Positions 49,086 to 61,877 of a stretch of DNA of 64,000 nucleotides are shown piece by piece; the first letter of the stretch is position 1; each line of letters starts with the position of its first letter. Below the pieces are notes generated by a model. That model was not told the origin of the DNA, searched no databases, and saw nothing but the letters and a program-made list of their open reading frames with translations. Made by a program: the position numbers and the translations under genes. The DNA is from Luzula sylvatica (lineage: Eukaryota; Streptophyta; Magnoliopsida; Poales; Juncaceae). The stretch is taken from the NCBI GenBank assembly GCA_946800325.1, contig OX326957.1, positions 15,746,591 to 15,810,590 of the forward strand, given 5' to 3'.

Positions 49086-49498
49086 ATTAATATTATAATA
49101 ATAAAATGTTATATTATATCCATATAATATAATTACTATAGAATTGCTAATATTATACTAATTATATTGTACTTATTATATCCATATAAATGATATAATA
49201 TTATACATCTTATATAATAATATATAATTATTATTTATAGCCATAAAATAATTACATTATAATTATTAAATTCATATAATAAGGTATTTATTTTCAAGAT
49301 TTTTTGGTATAATTAACATTTATGCCCCTTTAATTAAATCATTATTGAATAATATATTTTAATTTTTTTTTACGTGCAATGTTCATTGTTCTCGTAAGGT
49401 TTGATTCGCGCAGTGTTCAGGGTTCGATTCCATGATTTGGTCGCGATTGTGGCCAGGTGTGTGATTAGTTTTAGATTGTCCATCACAAGTGTTCATGG
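49086..49498. other. AT-rich DNA, nothing coding
   Basis: Low-complexity A/T DNA to about 49300, then unrecognised sequence leading to a MITE insertion. Confidence 0.5.
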
Positions 49499-49507
49499 TT
49501 TTGTAAC

Positions 49508-49979
49508 GGGGTTATATATGGCACCCTCAAACATCAAAAATAGTGTTGATGCGTCAATCGGGAGGGTTAATAAGGATTAATTGGAGTTATGAGCAATCAA
49601 ATTAATGCTTGGTTGAATCAATTCAATTAATCCCTTCGATTATGATGTTTTTTTGTATTCATGGGGTGCCATCAGGGCCGGCCCCGAGAATTTTGATGCC
49701 CTAGTCCGAATTTATATGTGTTCACAAAATACTTTTTCTAACCAAATTTATTTAACAAATTTTTTTTTTTCAAAGAATAAAAACACCGTGTAATTATTTA
49801 ATATTACGTTATGTGAATCGCATATCTCTTTTGCATCCTTCATATTACGATTGTTTTTTCCTCGAAAATTATCTGAAAACTAGTGTAATTATTTGGTGCC
49901 CCTCGGTTTAGTGGGTGCCCCAGCCCCTGGGCTTGCTGGGCTTGCCCTTGGGCCGGGCCTGGGTGCCATATATTTACCC
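49508..49979. mobile_element. GGGGTTATATA-family MITE, itself hit by an hAT MITE
   Basis: The left end is GGGGTTATATATGGCACCC, and the reverse complement of the right end is GGGTAAATATATGGCACCC. Flanks are TTTTGTAAC (49499-49507) and TTTTGTAAT (49980-49988), an 8-of-9 target duplication. It is a third member of the family at 36187 and 51446. Confidence 0.75.
49673..49961. mobile_element. hAT-type MITE (289 bp), TSD GGTGCCAT
   Basis: It starts CAGGGCCGGCCC, with its inverted partner ending GGGCCGGGCCTG. GGTGCCAT is duplicated at 49665-49672 and 49962-49969. It sits inside the GGGGTTATATA-family MITE, so it is the younger insertion. Confidence 0.88.
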
Positions 49980-49988
49980 TTTTGTAAT

Positions 49989-50870
49989 AACGTTTGATTC
50001 GTGCTTGGAGTGTTAATGAAGGAAATGTCAATTTTTTTTTAGATTGTTTATTAGTAAGTATGTAATTTGTTAACGGAAGTACTGATAATGGAAGTATGAT
50101 TAGATGGTAATTGTACTGATTTGATATACGCAATTTGTAATAGGTCATAGTTAATGTATTATTTAAACATATAATTCATATTTATTTAATTGATGTATCG
50201 AAATAATGTGGAATTGTTCATTAGTTGTTAATTGAATTCTTGATTAATTGTCTATTAGTGTAATTAATTGTTAATTGATTAGAAAAATGGAATTTTGAAA
50301 ATTTTAATTGTTAATTAGAGTTAGTTAAATTATAAAAATTATTGGTAAAAACCGTTAATTTAGAAAAAAATATATATATAATTAAGTAAAACATTCTATT
50401 GCATGGATATTAATTTAACATACTTATTTATGAGTTAATTAACATATGTGTTAATTGAATTGCATGAAATAAAATTTGTGTTAATTAACATATGTGTTAA
50501 TGTTTGTATTTGTTAATTTAAATTCATTCATTGTGTTGCTAATTGTGAGATATAATTGTTAGGTTGTAATTTTTTTGTTAATTAATGAAATGTCTCGATT
50601 GAATTGTTAATTACATTAATATTATCAAAGTTGTTAATTATTAGTAATTGTATTTGTTAATTTGAATAAATTAATTCATTTACTAAAATTAGTTATTTAA
50701 AATTAAATATTACTACATGTTAATTATTTTCATTTAATTAATTAATTTCGATAAATTAGTTTTCATGTAATTGTTAAAATTAATACTACATGTTAATTTG
50801 ATTAACATTTGTGTTAATTGGTAATAACACTTGTGTTAATTGGACGGCATGCACTACATGGCATTCTTAG
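49989..50870. other. AT-rich DNA dense in TTAATT and GTTAATTG words
   Basis: No gene. Repeated TGTTAATT words resemble the AT cores of the MITEs and of element A, so this may be a decayed relative. Confidence 0.4.
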
Positions 50871-50936
50871 GAAGCCACCCAAAGTAACCCCTCCCATTGA
50901 CAGCCAACATGCAGGTTTGTTAGGAAGTTACCTCAA

Positions 50937-50937
<1 letters not shown>

Positions 50938-50970
<33 letters not shown>
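50938..50970. repeat. (AC)n microsatellite
   Basis: A pure ACACAC tract of about 33 bases upstream of duplicated arm 2. Confidence 0.95.
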
Positions 50971-50971
<1 letters not shown>

Positions 50972-51082
50972 ATTAACACGATGACCTAGGCATAATTCAA
51001 TCATCAAGCCTATAGTAAAATGGAGAGCATGCAATTGTTTCCCGGATTGAGTTTAAAAAAAAATGAGTTTTAAAAAAGAAAA

Positions 51083-51332
51083 ATGTTGGAATCCCCATCT
51101 CTTCCCAAGAGCCTTGATGACGTGAATATGATTTAACACCTTAATTTATGATTTAACATATTAATTGATTGTTCATTTATAAATTAAAATAATCAAGTCA
51201 TAAATTAAGATGTTAAACTATATATTTATTTTATAATTTTAAAAGTATTAAATCATATTTTATTTATTTTAAAGGTATTATATTATATTCACATCATCAA
51301 TGACCTTGGGGGAGAGTACTAGATGAAGTACA
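51083..51332. mobile_element. Small MITE, arm 2 copy of 35588-35806
   Basis: Shares GATTTAACACCTTAATTTATG-type core words and the CTTGGGGGAGAGTACTAG right side. Boundaries are approximate. Confidence 0.6.
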
Positions 51333-51445
51333 TCACTTTCATAAATTCATGTCACGCTCTTTGAATAGCAATTGTTTAGCCTGCAAAACATTATGGACAA
51401 CATTATGGACGCCAACTACATTGGCTCATCTCATAATACTATTAT

Positions 51446-51748
51446 GGGGTTATATATTCAGCCCCCAAACTCCAAAAACGTTTCTTGATGAGGTGGCAAA
51501 AATGAATTTAATGGGTTGATTAGTATTATTAATTCACTCGATTAGGGATTTAATTGATCGTTTGATCGAATTGACACGTCAATTAACATGTACTAATATT
51601 AATATATTATAAATTATTTACGAGTCAATTAAACGTGTCAATTAATATTTAATCGAGTCAATTAGAGAGCTAATCAATCCACTTAACCCACTTTTGCCAC
51701 CTCATCAAGATATCTTTTTGGAGGTTGGGGGGCCAAGTATATTTTCCC
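51446..51748. mobile_element. 303-bp MITE, Mutator-like, TSD TACTATTAT, arm 2 only
   Basis: The left end is GGGGTTATATATTCAGCCCC, and the right end GGCCAAGTATATTTTCCC. TACTATTAT is duplicated at 51437-51445 and 51749-51757. It is the same family as 36187-36486 but at a different place in the arm, so the two are independent post-duplication insertions. Confidence 0.88.
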
Positions 51749-51799
51749 TACTATTATCAGATCTGAGGAACCATGCTTCAAATATATGAATACTTATTA

Positions 51800-52071
51800 G
51801 GGAAATTATGCCTTGCGTCCAGATTTCACCAACACATCATCTATAACCTTATTAACACAATTAACTAACATGATAATTAAAAAAACAAACATATAATTAA
51901 GAATGAACTAATACTAATTAAAAATTATTAATTTATGTGTATGTTGATTAAATATAAATTAACGGTCAATTATGTAATATATATTAATTATTAATTATCA
52001 TATTAATTAAGTATGTTAATTAGGATAAAGAGGACATGCTGGTGAAATCTGGGGACTGGGTATATGGCCTT
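51800..52071. mobile_element. Arm 2 copy of the 260-bp MITE
   Basis: Equivalent to 35915-36174, with the same AAATTATGCCTT left side and GCTGGTGAAATCTGGGG right side. Its target duplication is degraded. Confidence 0.75.
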
Positions 52072-52704
52072 TTGTTATTAATGGATGTTGTGGCAGCCAT
52101 TAGTTTGCCATGAACTAATATAGTTATCATGCATTGCATGCATGGCTTATGGAAGCTTCAAAGATTACTATTCAGTCAAAAAATTAAAACAAAAACAAAA
52201 CAAAAGCTTTTGTAATCAATTTGGCAACCAAGAAAAAAAGTGAATAAATCAAAATCAAATCATAAATAACTTTTTTTGTATTGAATTCTTCTCTTGATAG
52301 TTTTCTTGACTGCCAAATTGCTACTTTTTTCTTAATTTACTTATATTTGACTTTTAAAAAAACAATATATGTATATATTTTTTCGATATAGGTGGGAGAT
52401 AAGTAAGCTTTGGCATTTCAATTTGAATGAACGTGCCAGCAATGTCTTAAATTTCCTTGGATATGTAATTTGTCTTATTGGGAAAAAAATATCTCATTTA
52501 CTTTTTATAGAAATGATATATGCAGTCGGCATAATCACCGCCATACAAATACTTATAATGAACGAGATTAACTAAATAAATATGTATATTAGTATTAGTA
52601 TTACAATTTACATCTCGGAACCTCTCCTCCATTTGTTATCTTTTTCAATAAAAATAAAAATATAAAATAACACAATATATTTTCCGACACAACAACACTG
52701 CATC

Positions 52705-52712
52705 TATATATA
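52705..52712 (+). promoter_or_regulatory. Probable TATA box of P4
   Basis: CATCTATATATAGAGCTCATG includes the TATA run about 70-76 bases before the start codon, as in P3. Confidence 0.6.
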
Positions 52713-52780
52713 GAGCTCATGCAACTCAAACCAAATACATCTCTTCTTCTCAATTTTGTCCAAACATTATTAAACACACC

Positions 52781-54318
<1,538 letters not shown>

Positions 54319-54479
54319 ATGCCACAATGAGCGAAGTACAAGATTTGTGGTCACTCTGAACTTATACATGACAGAATTTTGTCGGATATGTTTTGTCGTT
54401 GTTGTGATTTTTTCTACTTAAAGAGATTCTTAATAAGATGTGGGGATGTATTTTTTCTTTTTTATTTAGTTAATTACAA

Positions 54480-54485
54480 AATAAA
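54480..54485 (+). terminator. Probable poly(A) signal of P4
   Basis: AATAAA in TTACAAAATAAAGCTTTG, 162 bases after the stop codon as in P3. Confidence 0.55.
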
Positions 54486-54938
54486 GCTTTGTGATGAAAA
54501 CAACTTTGTCTTTTTTTTTCTATCGGAAGTGCGACTGAATTCTACATTAAAGCTGGCCCGTGGACAAAACTAATAAATTCACGAAATAGGACACGTTGGG
54601 AGCATAAATTTGATATTATCTTCGTCAAAAAAGAAAATTATATTACGTTTTGACTGAAAACATAAATTTGAGGTAACACAATTGAAAGATTCTTTATGAT
54701 TCTACTCTTTCAAATAATGATTTATCATTATAGTAAAACTTTTAAAAAATTGTAAATCTTGATATATGAATTTCAATGTATGCCCAAATAATTCATGGGC
54801 CAAATAATTTCAAAAAGAAGCCATTGATGGTGCCCCCATACGCTGCCAATGCCATGGATTCGCTTTTCTACAAGGTATGCCCAAATAATTTCAGCCTTCT
54901 ATCATACCCCCAGATTTCATCAATAAAATTGTAGGAAA

Positions 54939-55180
54939 ATGTTGGACATACCCCCAACTCTCCCCCCTAGAGACTTGATGACTTGGATATGGTTTAACAC
55001 GTTAAGAATTAACACATTAATTCATGATTTAATATCTTAATTGGATGTTCAATTAAAAATCAAGATAATTAAATCATAAATTAATATGTTAAATCAAGTA
55101 TTTTTGTATTAATTTGTAAGGTGTTAAACCATATCCACGTCATCAAGACCTTAGGGGGAGAGTATTAGGGGATGTACATC
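54939..55180. mobile_element. MITE, TGTTGGACATACCCCC type
   Basis: The left end is AATGTTGGACATACCCCCAA, and the right end holds TTAGGGGGAGAGTATTAGGG and ATGTACATC, an inverted partner. Subterminal GATATGGTTTAACAC and the inverted GTGTTAAACCATATC are clear. It is related to 35588 and 51083. Confidence 0.75.
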
Positions 55181-55899
55181 AGTACTCAAAATTGTAATAT
55201 TGTCGCTAAAACATCACAATTAAATTGGAGCTCCAATTGTCGCGAAAACATCACAATTAGGGGATGTACATATTCTCTAATTAATTTTGTAATTTTAATT
55301 TGATTATTTTAATTGAGAATTAATTTATTGGACCATCGATTAGTATAATTAGAAATTAATTAATTGCACTTTTAATTGCATTTTATTTATGTGTTAATTC
55401 AATGCTTAGTTAATTAGGTACAAATTGGGTGGTAATGATGTCATGCTTATTCCATCATGATTTTGTCAATAAAATGGGGAGAAGAGTATAATTTTCCTTT
55501 CAAAAGATCTAATTTCTTCAAGCACAACGATATGGAGATGGTATGTTAACAGCAACAACGAGCCACTTTACCATCATCCAGGATAGGCTCATGTGTAAGA
55601 TCCATGAAGTCCGGGTATCGGATCTAAAATTTTAAGAGATCCAATATTTTTTGAAAAAATAATTTATTCAATTAAAAATATATAATTACAATAAAATTAC
55701 TATATATAATAAGAGATCATGAGATCATGAGATCCAATCCCTACATACTATAATTATAATTTTTCTTTCACGAAAACAATTATGAGAAAAAAATTGATTT
55801 TGACGAAATTTGAATTTTGGATCTATAAAAAATCAAGAGCCATAACCAGTAAATCACATAAGAACATGTGAAATATTAGTGTCACTTAATAATAAATAG
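55181..55899. other. Intergenic DNA
   Basis: No gene seen. A GTCGCTAAAACATCACAATTA block is repeated in near form about 55 bases later (GTCGCGAAAACATCACAATTAG). Confidence 0.4.
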
Positions 55900-56699
55900 A
55901 GTAGTGATATACATACACCAGTTATTTCTCCCTGAGTTGTTGATGTGCTGTAAAGGTGGTATGTTAAATCATATGGCACAATTTTCGTCAGCCCTATTAA
56001 GGGATTCGGTATTTTTTGGGTTTAAGGTTGAACACCGCATTTTGACCCGTATGGTTTAACACAGACCCAACCCATATATATAAACACAAAACCCTATTTA
56101 TTTTTCTCTCTCCTCTCATTCTCCACAGCCGCCTCCTCTCTCTCTTTCTCTCTCTCTCTCCAGATCCGTTCCCTCTGTATGCACGCGACCAGATCTGCCG
56201 CCACGCGACCGTTCAGCCATGGCGGCCACTCCACGACATCCAGACTCAGGTAAAATCGGCCGATTTATTTGCTGTTTTCTTGGATCTGAAAAATTTATTT
56301 TTTTCTCTGATTTATTTGCTGTTTTTTTTACTGATTTTTACAGTTTTTTTTGCTGCTTTTTTGCTGTATTTTATTGTGATTTGCTGATTTTTTTGCAGTA
56401 CTTTTGATCTGAGAAGTTGTTTTTCTGTGATTTATTTCCTGTTTTTTGCAGTTTATTTGCTGTTTTTTGCGTTTTTTTTCAAATTTCGAATTTTGTAATT
56501 AAGTAATTGACTGTTAATTGTAAGGATAACCACCAATTTTTGCTGATTATTAGTGATGGTATTTAGTAATTGACTGTTAATCAGTAATTGTTGTCTTGAA
56601 TTTTGAATTTGTGTTCAATGGTATTTTGTTTTTACATTTAACCCCCCCTGATTTTGAATGTTTTAAGTTTTCAGTGATTATTTTGTAAATTTTTAATTT

Positions 56700-56935
56700 T
56701 CAGGGTTTGTTTTGCAGTATTGTAAATTTCAGGGGCTGTTTCGTAAATTTGTAATTTTCAGGGGCTGTTTTGTAATTTTCCAGGGGCTATTCTGTAAATT
56801 TCAGGGGCTATTGTGTAATTTGGGGCTGTTTTGTAAATTTCAGGGGCTATTCTGTAAATTCCAGGGACTGTTCTGTAAATTTCAGGGGCTATTGTGTAAA
56901 TTTCCAGGGTCTATTGTGTAATTTGGAGTTTTCAT
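56700..56935 (+). repeat. 24-bp tandem repeat with splice-like words
   Basis: About nine units of the type TGTAAATTTCAGGGGCTGTT follow each other, giving an accidental reading of repeated FCKFQGL. A second shorter array lies at 57640-57780, and a degenerate one in element A (17200-17475). Each unit has a GTAA and a TTCAG. Confidence 0.85.
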
Positions 56936-57639
56936 TAAAATCTGGTACAAATATTTGTTGTAAAATTGGAAATTTCAGGGTTCGATGATATACATTAATA
57001 ATTTGTTGTTAAATATAGTAAATATTAGATGTCCAAATGTTAATTATAGTGAATATTAATTGTAAAATATTAGGATTGGAATATTTGAGTTAAATATGGT
57101 TGGAATATTTGAGTTAAATATGGCTAGTATTGAATGTCAATTATCATGTTCAAAAAATTTGAATGCCAAGCGTTGGATATTAATAATTAAATTTTGAATA
57201 TTTGGTAAGTATGATATATATTGAATGTAAAATAAAAGACACGAAATATTTATTTTTTGGTGTCAAATATAATTAATATTAACATTAGATGTTAAATATT
57301 ATTTTTATAACGTTCCAATCCTATTAGGTGTTAAAAATTATTTTTATAACATTCATGTTAAATATGAGATTAAACCAAAAAAATGTTATTTAACAGACCC
57401 GCTAAGAATGAAATCCGTTTAACAGTTTAACAGACCCACACAAATTGTTTATGGTTAAACACCAAAAGATTTATCAAAATTAGCAATTAATGGACAATGA
57501 AATCATCAAAATACAATAATATTAAAATTAGCAATTAACATTTAACAATAACATTAAAATTTACTAATTAACAAGAACTCAAACTATTCAAACTCACACA
57601 ATTCAAAATTCAAACTCAAACTCATTTTCCCTCCAAAAC

Positions 57640-57780
57640 AATTTGTAATTTTCAGGGGCCGTTTTGTAATTTTTTTCAGGGGCTGTTTTGTAATTTTTCA
57701 GGGGCTGTTCTGTAATTTTTTAGGGACTGTTTTGTAATTTTTCATTTTCTGTATATGTCAGGGGGGTTTCTGTAAGATTT
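57640..57780 (+). repeat. Second array of the TTTCAGGGGCTGTTTT repeat
   Basis: Units such as TTTTTCAGGGGCTGTTTTGT and a final TCAGGGGGGTTTCTGTAAG. It lies close to the right end of the 2.3 kb element, separated from the first array by AT-rich DNA. Confidence 0.75.
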
Positions 57781-58369
57781 AATTAAGGAAATAATTTGTA
57801 TTATATTAAGGAAATAATTTGTATTATTAAGGAAAATATTTGTATTGTTTGAAAGATTTGATAATTAAGCATGAATTTAATTACTTGTCATTTTTGTTGT
57901 TAATTATTGTTGTTAATTATTGTAATTACAAATTGTTTATGGTTAAACACCAAAAGATTATCGAAATTAGCAATTAACGAACAATGAAATCATCAAAATA
58001 CAATAACATTAAAATTAGCAATTAATGTTTAACAACATAATTTACTAATTAACAAGAACTCAAACATTCAAACTCACACAATTCAAAATTCAAACTCAAA
58101 ATCATTTTCCCTCCAATTAGGTGTTAAATGATAACACATCTAACAGCGGAAGGTTTAACAGTGCGTTATGGTTTAACATGCATGCGAACACATCAAGAAT
58201 GTGAGGGGAAATTTGGGGGTGATACAACATTTTCCTAATAAATATAAGTGGTGTTTTCTTAAAAAATTGTTTCGGGTCCTAAAAATGTTTGGACCGGCCT
58301 CGTGATCATCAACTTTTTTTTTTTTTTTCCTACCAATACTCTCTTATACGACGCTTCAAACTTCTGATG

Positions 58370-58587
58370 GATTCACTTTTCTCTTATCTAATATCTATGG
58401 GCCATCAGACCGACACCAAAAGGAGGATTTCTTACGGGAATTAAGAAACATTGATATATCTAATTGGCTGCCATGGATTTTGAATGATGATTTCAACTTT
58501 CTTCGTAACTCCGTGGATTCCACTACATCCATATTATGGGGCACACGCATAAATGAGTTTAATCAAACAATAAGTGATATAGGCATT
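58370..58587 (+). mobile_element. LINE endonuclease fragment
   Basis: One frame reads FLLSNIYGPSDRHQKEDFLR, then ELRNIDISNWLPWILNDDFN, which fits the APE endonuclease of plant LINEs (NxYGP and the GDFN box, here DDFN). Further on, INEFNQTISD fits the MxxFNxFI block. It is cut off by the inverted LTR at 58588. Confidence 0.75.
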
Positions 58588-58793
58588 TGTAGAGAATAGT
58601 CCGACTCCGGACTCGCGCAGCGGATATGAAGGCTTGGTCCGATCTCCTTGTCCCGAGATCTCGGCACAAGACCGAAGACACGATGCATAGAATGATAGTC
58701 AATTACCAGTGTGAAATTGATCATCCACGAAAGGTTAATCGCGAATACTTCTTTCTCCTTGTCACGTTGATGACTAGTCGTGCGTCCCACGTC

Positions 58794-60019
58794 TGTTGGT
58801 TCAAATTTCCTAATGGTTTGATTATTTCAAAACACTGTCATTACTAACGTTTACATCGAGAAAATGTGTAGGATAACGCAGGTACGACACGAAGATGATG
58901 AAGAGCTTCGAAGTCACAAGAAGCACAACAAGAGAAGATTAGAAGGAAGGCACTTGAAACATATCAAGAATCAAGATGTCGAAGCCTTCCGTGAGTGAGA
59001 TTCGCCACAAATAAACCATAGGTAGAAATCAAGTAGATCTCAAGTAAAATCATGTTCAAATAACAAAGAGTTTAATCAAGGAAGTAGTGCGTTCTGAACG
59101 AACTCTAAGTCCGTTCAAAACGGACTTACCACATATCAAAATACCATCTCTTGATTGAACCACCTTTGTCACAGGATTGTGTGCGTTCGAACGAACAAAC
59201 ATGTACGTTTGAACAGACACTTAGAATCCGTTCACCCACAATTTAAGTGCGTTGAACGGACTTTCATCACTGAACAAACAAAAGGCAATATATAATTGAG
59301 TTCGTTCTGAACGGACTTTGTCCGTTCAAACGGACTGACAAATGTACTTGTACGTTATTTTGAAACGGCTAGTACAAACTACAAGTGCGTTCGAACGGTC
59401 TTGCAGTTTTTTGAAGGATTTCTATAGAGAGTATAAATAGAATCCTTCAAGGACCTTTCTCTCTCACTTCTTCACTTTCACACATTCAAATACAAAAGAG
59501 AGAAACCCTAAAGCTGTGATTATCGATATCCATTGATAGCTTGAGAAACCCTCTTTAGATCATTGATCTACTTTCAATATCCTCTACTAATCGTTTTCCA
59601 CTCACGTGACCGATCACGTTGTAGCTCGATTAGTGAAAATTGTAATAGGCTAGTGCAACTACTTGTAAAGAGCCTAAGCTATAGATCGATAGAAAGCGTG
59701 TAAATCGATCTAGGCGAAACCTTGTAATCGAGTGAGTTGGAATTCAATCGAAAGCCAAAAAGAGGCGCAAGGCATTCCCGGAGACGTAGGTACTCGCAAC
59801 TAATTGAGTCGGTCAATTAAGCGAGTAAAGGGTGAGTTAAGGCTACATAACAACCACCTACCGAACTTCGTTAAAAAACATCTTGTGTTCAAGTGTTTAC
59901 GGTATCATCTAATTTATTTAAATTATTATTAATTCCGCATAGTAAATTAGGTAATTAGCTAAAGTAATTGTACGGTAGATTACCAAATTTACCCCCCTCT
60001 AGGTTAGAATTAACCAACA
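58794..60019 (+). mobile_element. Solo LTR (1226 bp), second family, TSD ACGTC
   Basis: Starts TGTTGGTTCAAATTTCCTA and ends TAGAATTAACCAACA, with ACGTC duplicated at 58789-58793 and 60020-60024. It contains a TATA-like GAGTATAAATAGAATCC near 59429 and an array of about nine GTTCGAAC-type palindromes at 59085-59410. It is related to the LTR at 60533. Confidence 0.88.
59085..59410. repeat. Array of short GTTC(N)GAAC palindromes
   Basis: Members include GTGCGTTCTGAACGAAC, GTCCGTTCAAAACGGAC, GTGCGTTCGAACGAAC, GTCCGTTCAAACGGAC and GTGCGTTCGAACGGTC. They alternate between GTGCG- and GTCCG- starts, spaced by unrelated sequence, and lie upstream of the TATA-like motif. Confidence 0.8.
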
Positions 60020-60532
60020 ACGTCCACACGTCTCCCACTATTTCGTTGACGATAAACGCATTTCCGGTTTGATCACAACAAAGAGCCACAAATCGCGCGC
60101 TCATCTACTTGTATTCACAATGAGTCGTAGCACCTCGGTCGCGGGTGCAACTGCCTAGATAATGCACCGGCAAATTTGCTTGATTGATTCTTTCGATTCT
60201 CTAACGAAGAAAATTTCTTTTCTCCTCTTTTTTCTTTCTCTGTTTAGTCACACTCTTTCAGCAACTTGATATAATGGTTTCAATAGATTGATCTGTTCTG
60301 ACGAGAGAGAAGCATCATATTTATACTAAATATGATAAGGATTGGGTTAAAAGGTTGTGTATATCAAATATACACTTCCAGCATCATGTTCGTTCGAACG
60401 TACCATAAGGTTCTGTCGAACAAACCTCCTTCTGGATTGAGTATGTATAAAACAAATTTATACCCGAAGAGGTCCGTTCGAATAAACTCTATGATTACAA
60501 ATGCGTTTTGCGAATCTCAACTCTAACCTTAA

Positions 60533-61868
60533 TGTTGGTTCAAATTTCCTAGGGTTTGATTATCTCAAAATAATTTTGATACTACTAATCGATTTGCGTA
60601 AGTGACATTTGTAGAGATAAAATACGTAGTTCGCAAAAGGATCAAAAGAAGAATCAAGACGTCCAAGAACAATCAAGAGCGATAAAAAAATCAAGACATC
60701 GAAGATCACGTCGAAGATTCCGCAAGTTGAGATATCAAATCATCACCTGAAATAACCAATAAGTATCCCTAGACTTGTTATTGGAATGATTAAACTCAAG
60801 AAAATAAGATGATTATATTCAAAACAATACAAAACTAATGTATACATGCCTTGAGTCATGGTGCGTCATGACGGACAATACCATACCATGCGTCATGACG
60901 CACCTACAGGTCATACTTAGTTTACTCGTGTAGTCCGTCATGACTCAAGATATCAAGCGTCATGGCGGACCAAGGAAGAAATGTGCCTTGAGTTGTGTTG
61001 CATCATGACGGACAATATCATGCGTCATGACGCAACCACAAGTCATAAAGAGTATCCTTGTACAATCTGTCATGACGGACTCGACAAGCATCGTGACAAA
61101 CGACTTAAGAAAAGTCTAGGAGACGGTTCGTTGAAACGAACTATTCAAGGATTCTAACGGACCTTCAAGTACACAGGCGTCCGTCATGACGCACCATAAC
61201 GAGTGTCATGATGGTAGACTCTAATTTTGAATATATTCAACGTAACGGCTAGTTTGACCAAGTTGTGTGTCATGATGCATCATACCTTGCGTCATGACGC
61301 ACTGTACAAAAAACTTAAGTTTATGAAGGGACTATGTGTTCTATAAATAGCTCATCTCTTAGGTTTCTCTCTCCAACTCTTCCACACTTTCAAAGTAAAC
61401 AAAAATAGAGAAACCTAGCCAAAATCTTGAGCTTATCTTTCCCAACATTCTTAGGAATTATTAGATCCACTTTCGAATCCATCAAATAGGATTTCCAACT
61501 TACTTGACCGATCACTTTTTAGTTCGTATTAGATAAATTATAATAGGCTAGTACAAGAGTTGTAAAGTCCGTCATAGATCGATAGAAACGTGTAAATCGA
61601 TCTAGGCAAAATATTGTAATTGTTTGCTTTGGATATACAATCAAAAGCCGAAAAGGCGCAAGGCAACCCCGGAGACGTAGGTACTTGCAATCAATCGAGT
61701 CGGTCGATTGAGCAAGTAGCCGGTGAGTTAAAGCTACATAGCAACCACCTACCGAACTCCGTAAACAAATATCGTGTGTTATTTGTTTCAGTATTGTATT
61801 TCTTGCTCTAAGTTATTTACGCCTCCGCACAAATTGTACTTGTATATCATTACCGCGAAAATTGGACA
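60533..61868 (+). mobile_element. Related LTR with GTCATGAC palindromes, 3' end unclear
   Basis: Starts TGTTGGTTCAAATTTCCTA and shares GTAAATCGATCTAGGC, CCCGGAGACGTAGGTACT and CAACCACCTACCGAACT with 58794-60019. It has a TATA-like TTCTATAAATAGCTC near 61340. The right end diverges after about 61800, so it may be truncated. No target duplication was found. Confidence 0.65.
60860..61310. repeat. Array of short CGTCATGACG palindromes
   Basis: About a dozen words such as GTGCGTCATGACGGAC, TGCGTCATGACGCACC, AGTCCGTCATGACTC and CGTCATGACGCAC, in the same U3-like position as the GTTCGAAC array of the related LTR. Confidence 0.85.
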
Positions 61869-61877
61869 TTAGGACTG

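Larger units (their letters stand above)
55900..58240 (+). mobile_element. 2.3-kb TIR-like element with leader, ATG exon and 24-bp repeats
   Basis: The degenerate ends resemble those of the 54939 MITE. The left has GATATACATACACCAG with a GTTGATGTGCTG run, and the reverse complement of the right has TGTTGTATCACCCCCAA with CTTGATGTGTTCG. Both are followed by TGTTAAACCATA-type words. Inside, a CT-rich leader precedes an ATG at 56219 (MAATPRHPDS, then a GTAAAATC donor-like site), an AT-rich intron-like stretch and two arrays of TTTCAGGGGCTGTTTT repeats. No transposase is visible. It may be a deletion derivative keeping the first exon and intron of an autonomous element. Confidence 0.55.
58588..60532 (-). 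mobile_element. Inverted LTR relic of the Copia-type family, split by a solo LTR
   Basis: It starts TGTAGAGAATAGTCC with a TCGCGCAGCGGATATGAAGG block. R/U5 blocks run to GTGCGTCCCACGTC at 58793, and continue after the insertion at 60025 with CACACGTCTCCCACTA and GCAACTGCCTAGATAATGCA. The TATA-proximal part lies near 60320. The U3 end is not intact before the next LTR at 60533. Palindromes such as GTTCGTTCGAACGTACC occur near 60390. Confidence 0.75.

Noticed and set aside
45651..49300. Organelle-derived insert because of extreme AT content
   Set aside because: No plastid or mitochondrial gene or RNA was recognisable, and the AT-rich runs are low-complexity.
56700..56935. CRISPR-like spacing of 24-bp repeats
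   Set aside because: The units are contiguous with no unique spacers, and the context is a plant mobile element.
58794..61868. One LTR retrotransposon with LTRs at 58794 and 60533
   Set aside because: The first LTR has its own perfect ACGTC duplication, and the DNA between is the remainder of another LTR, so the two are separate insertions.
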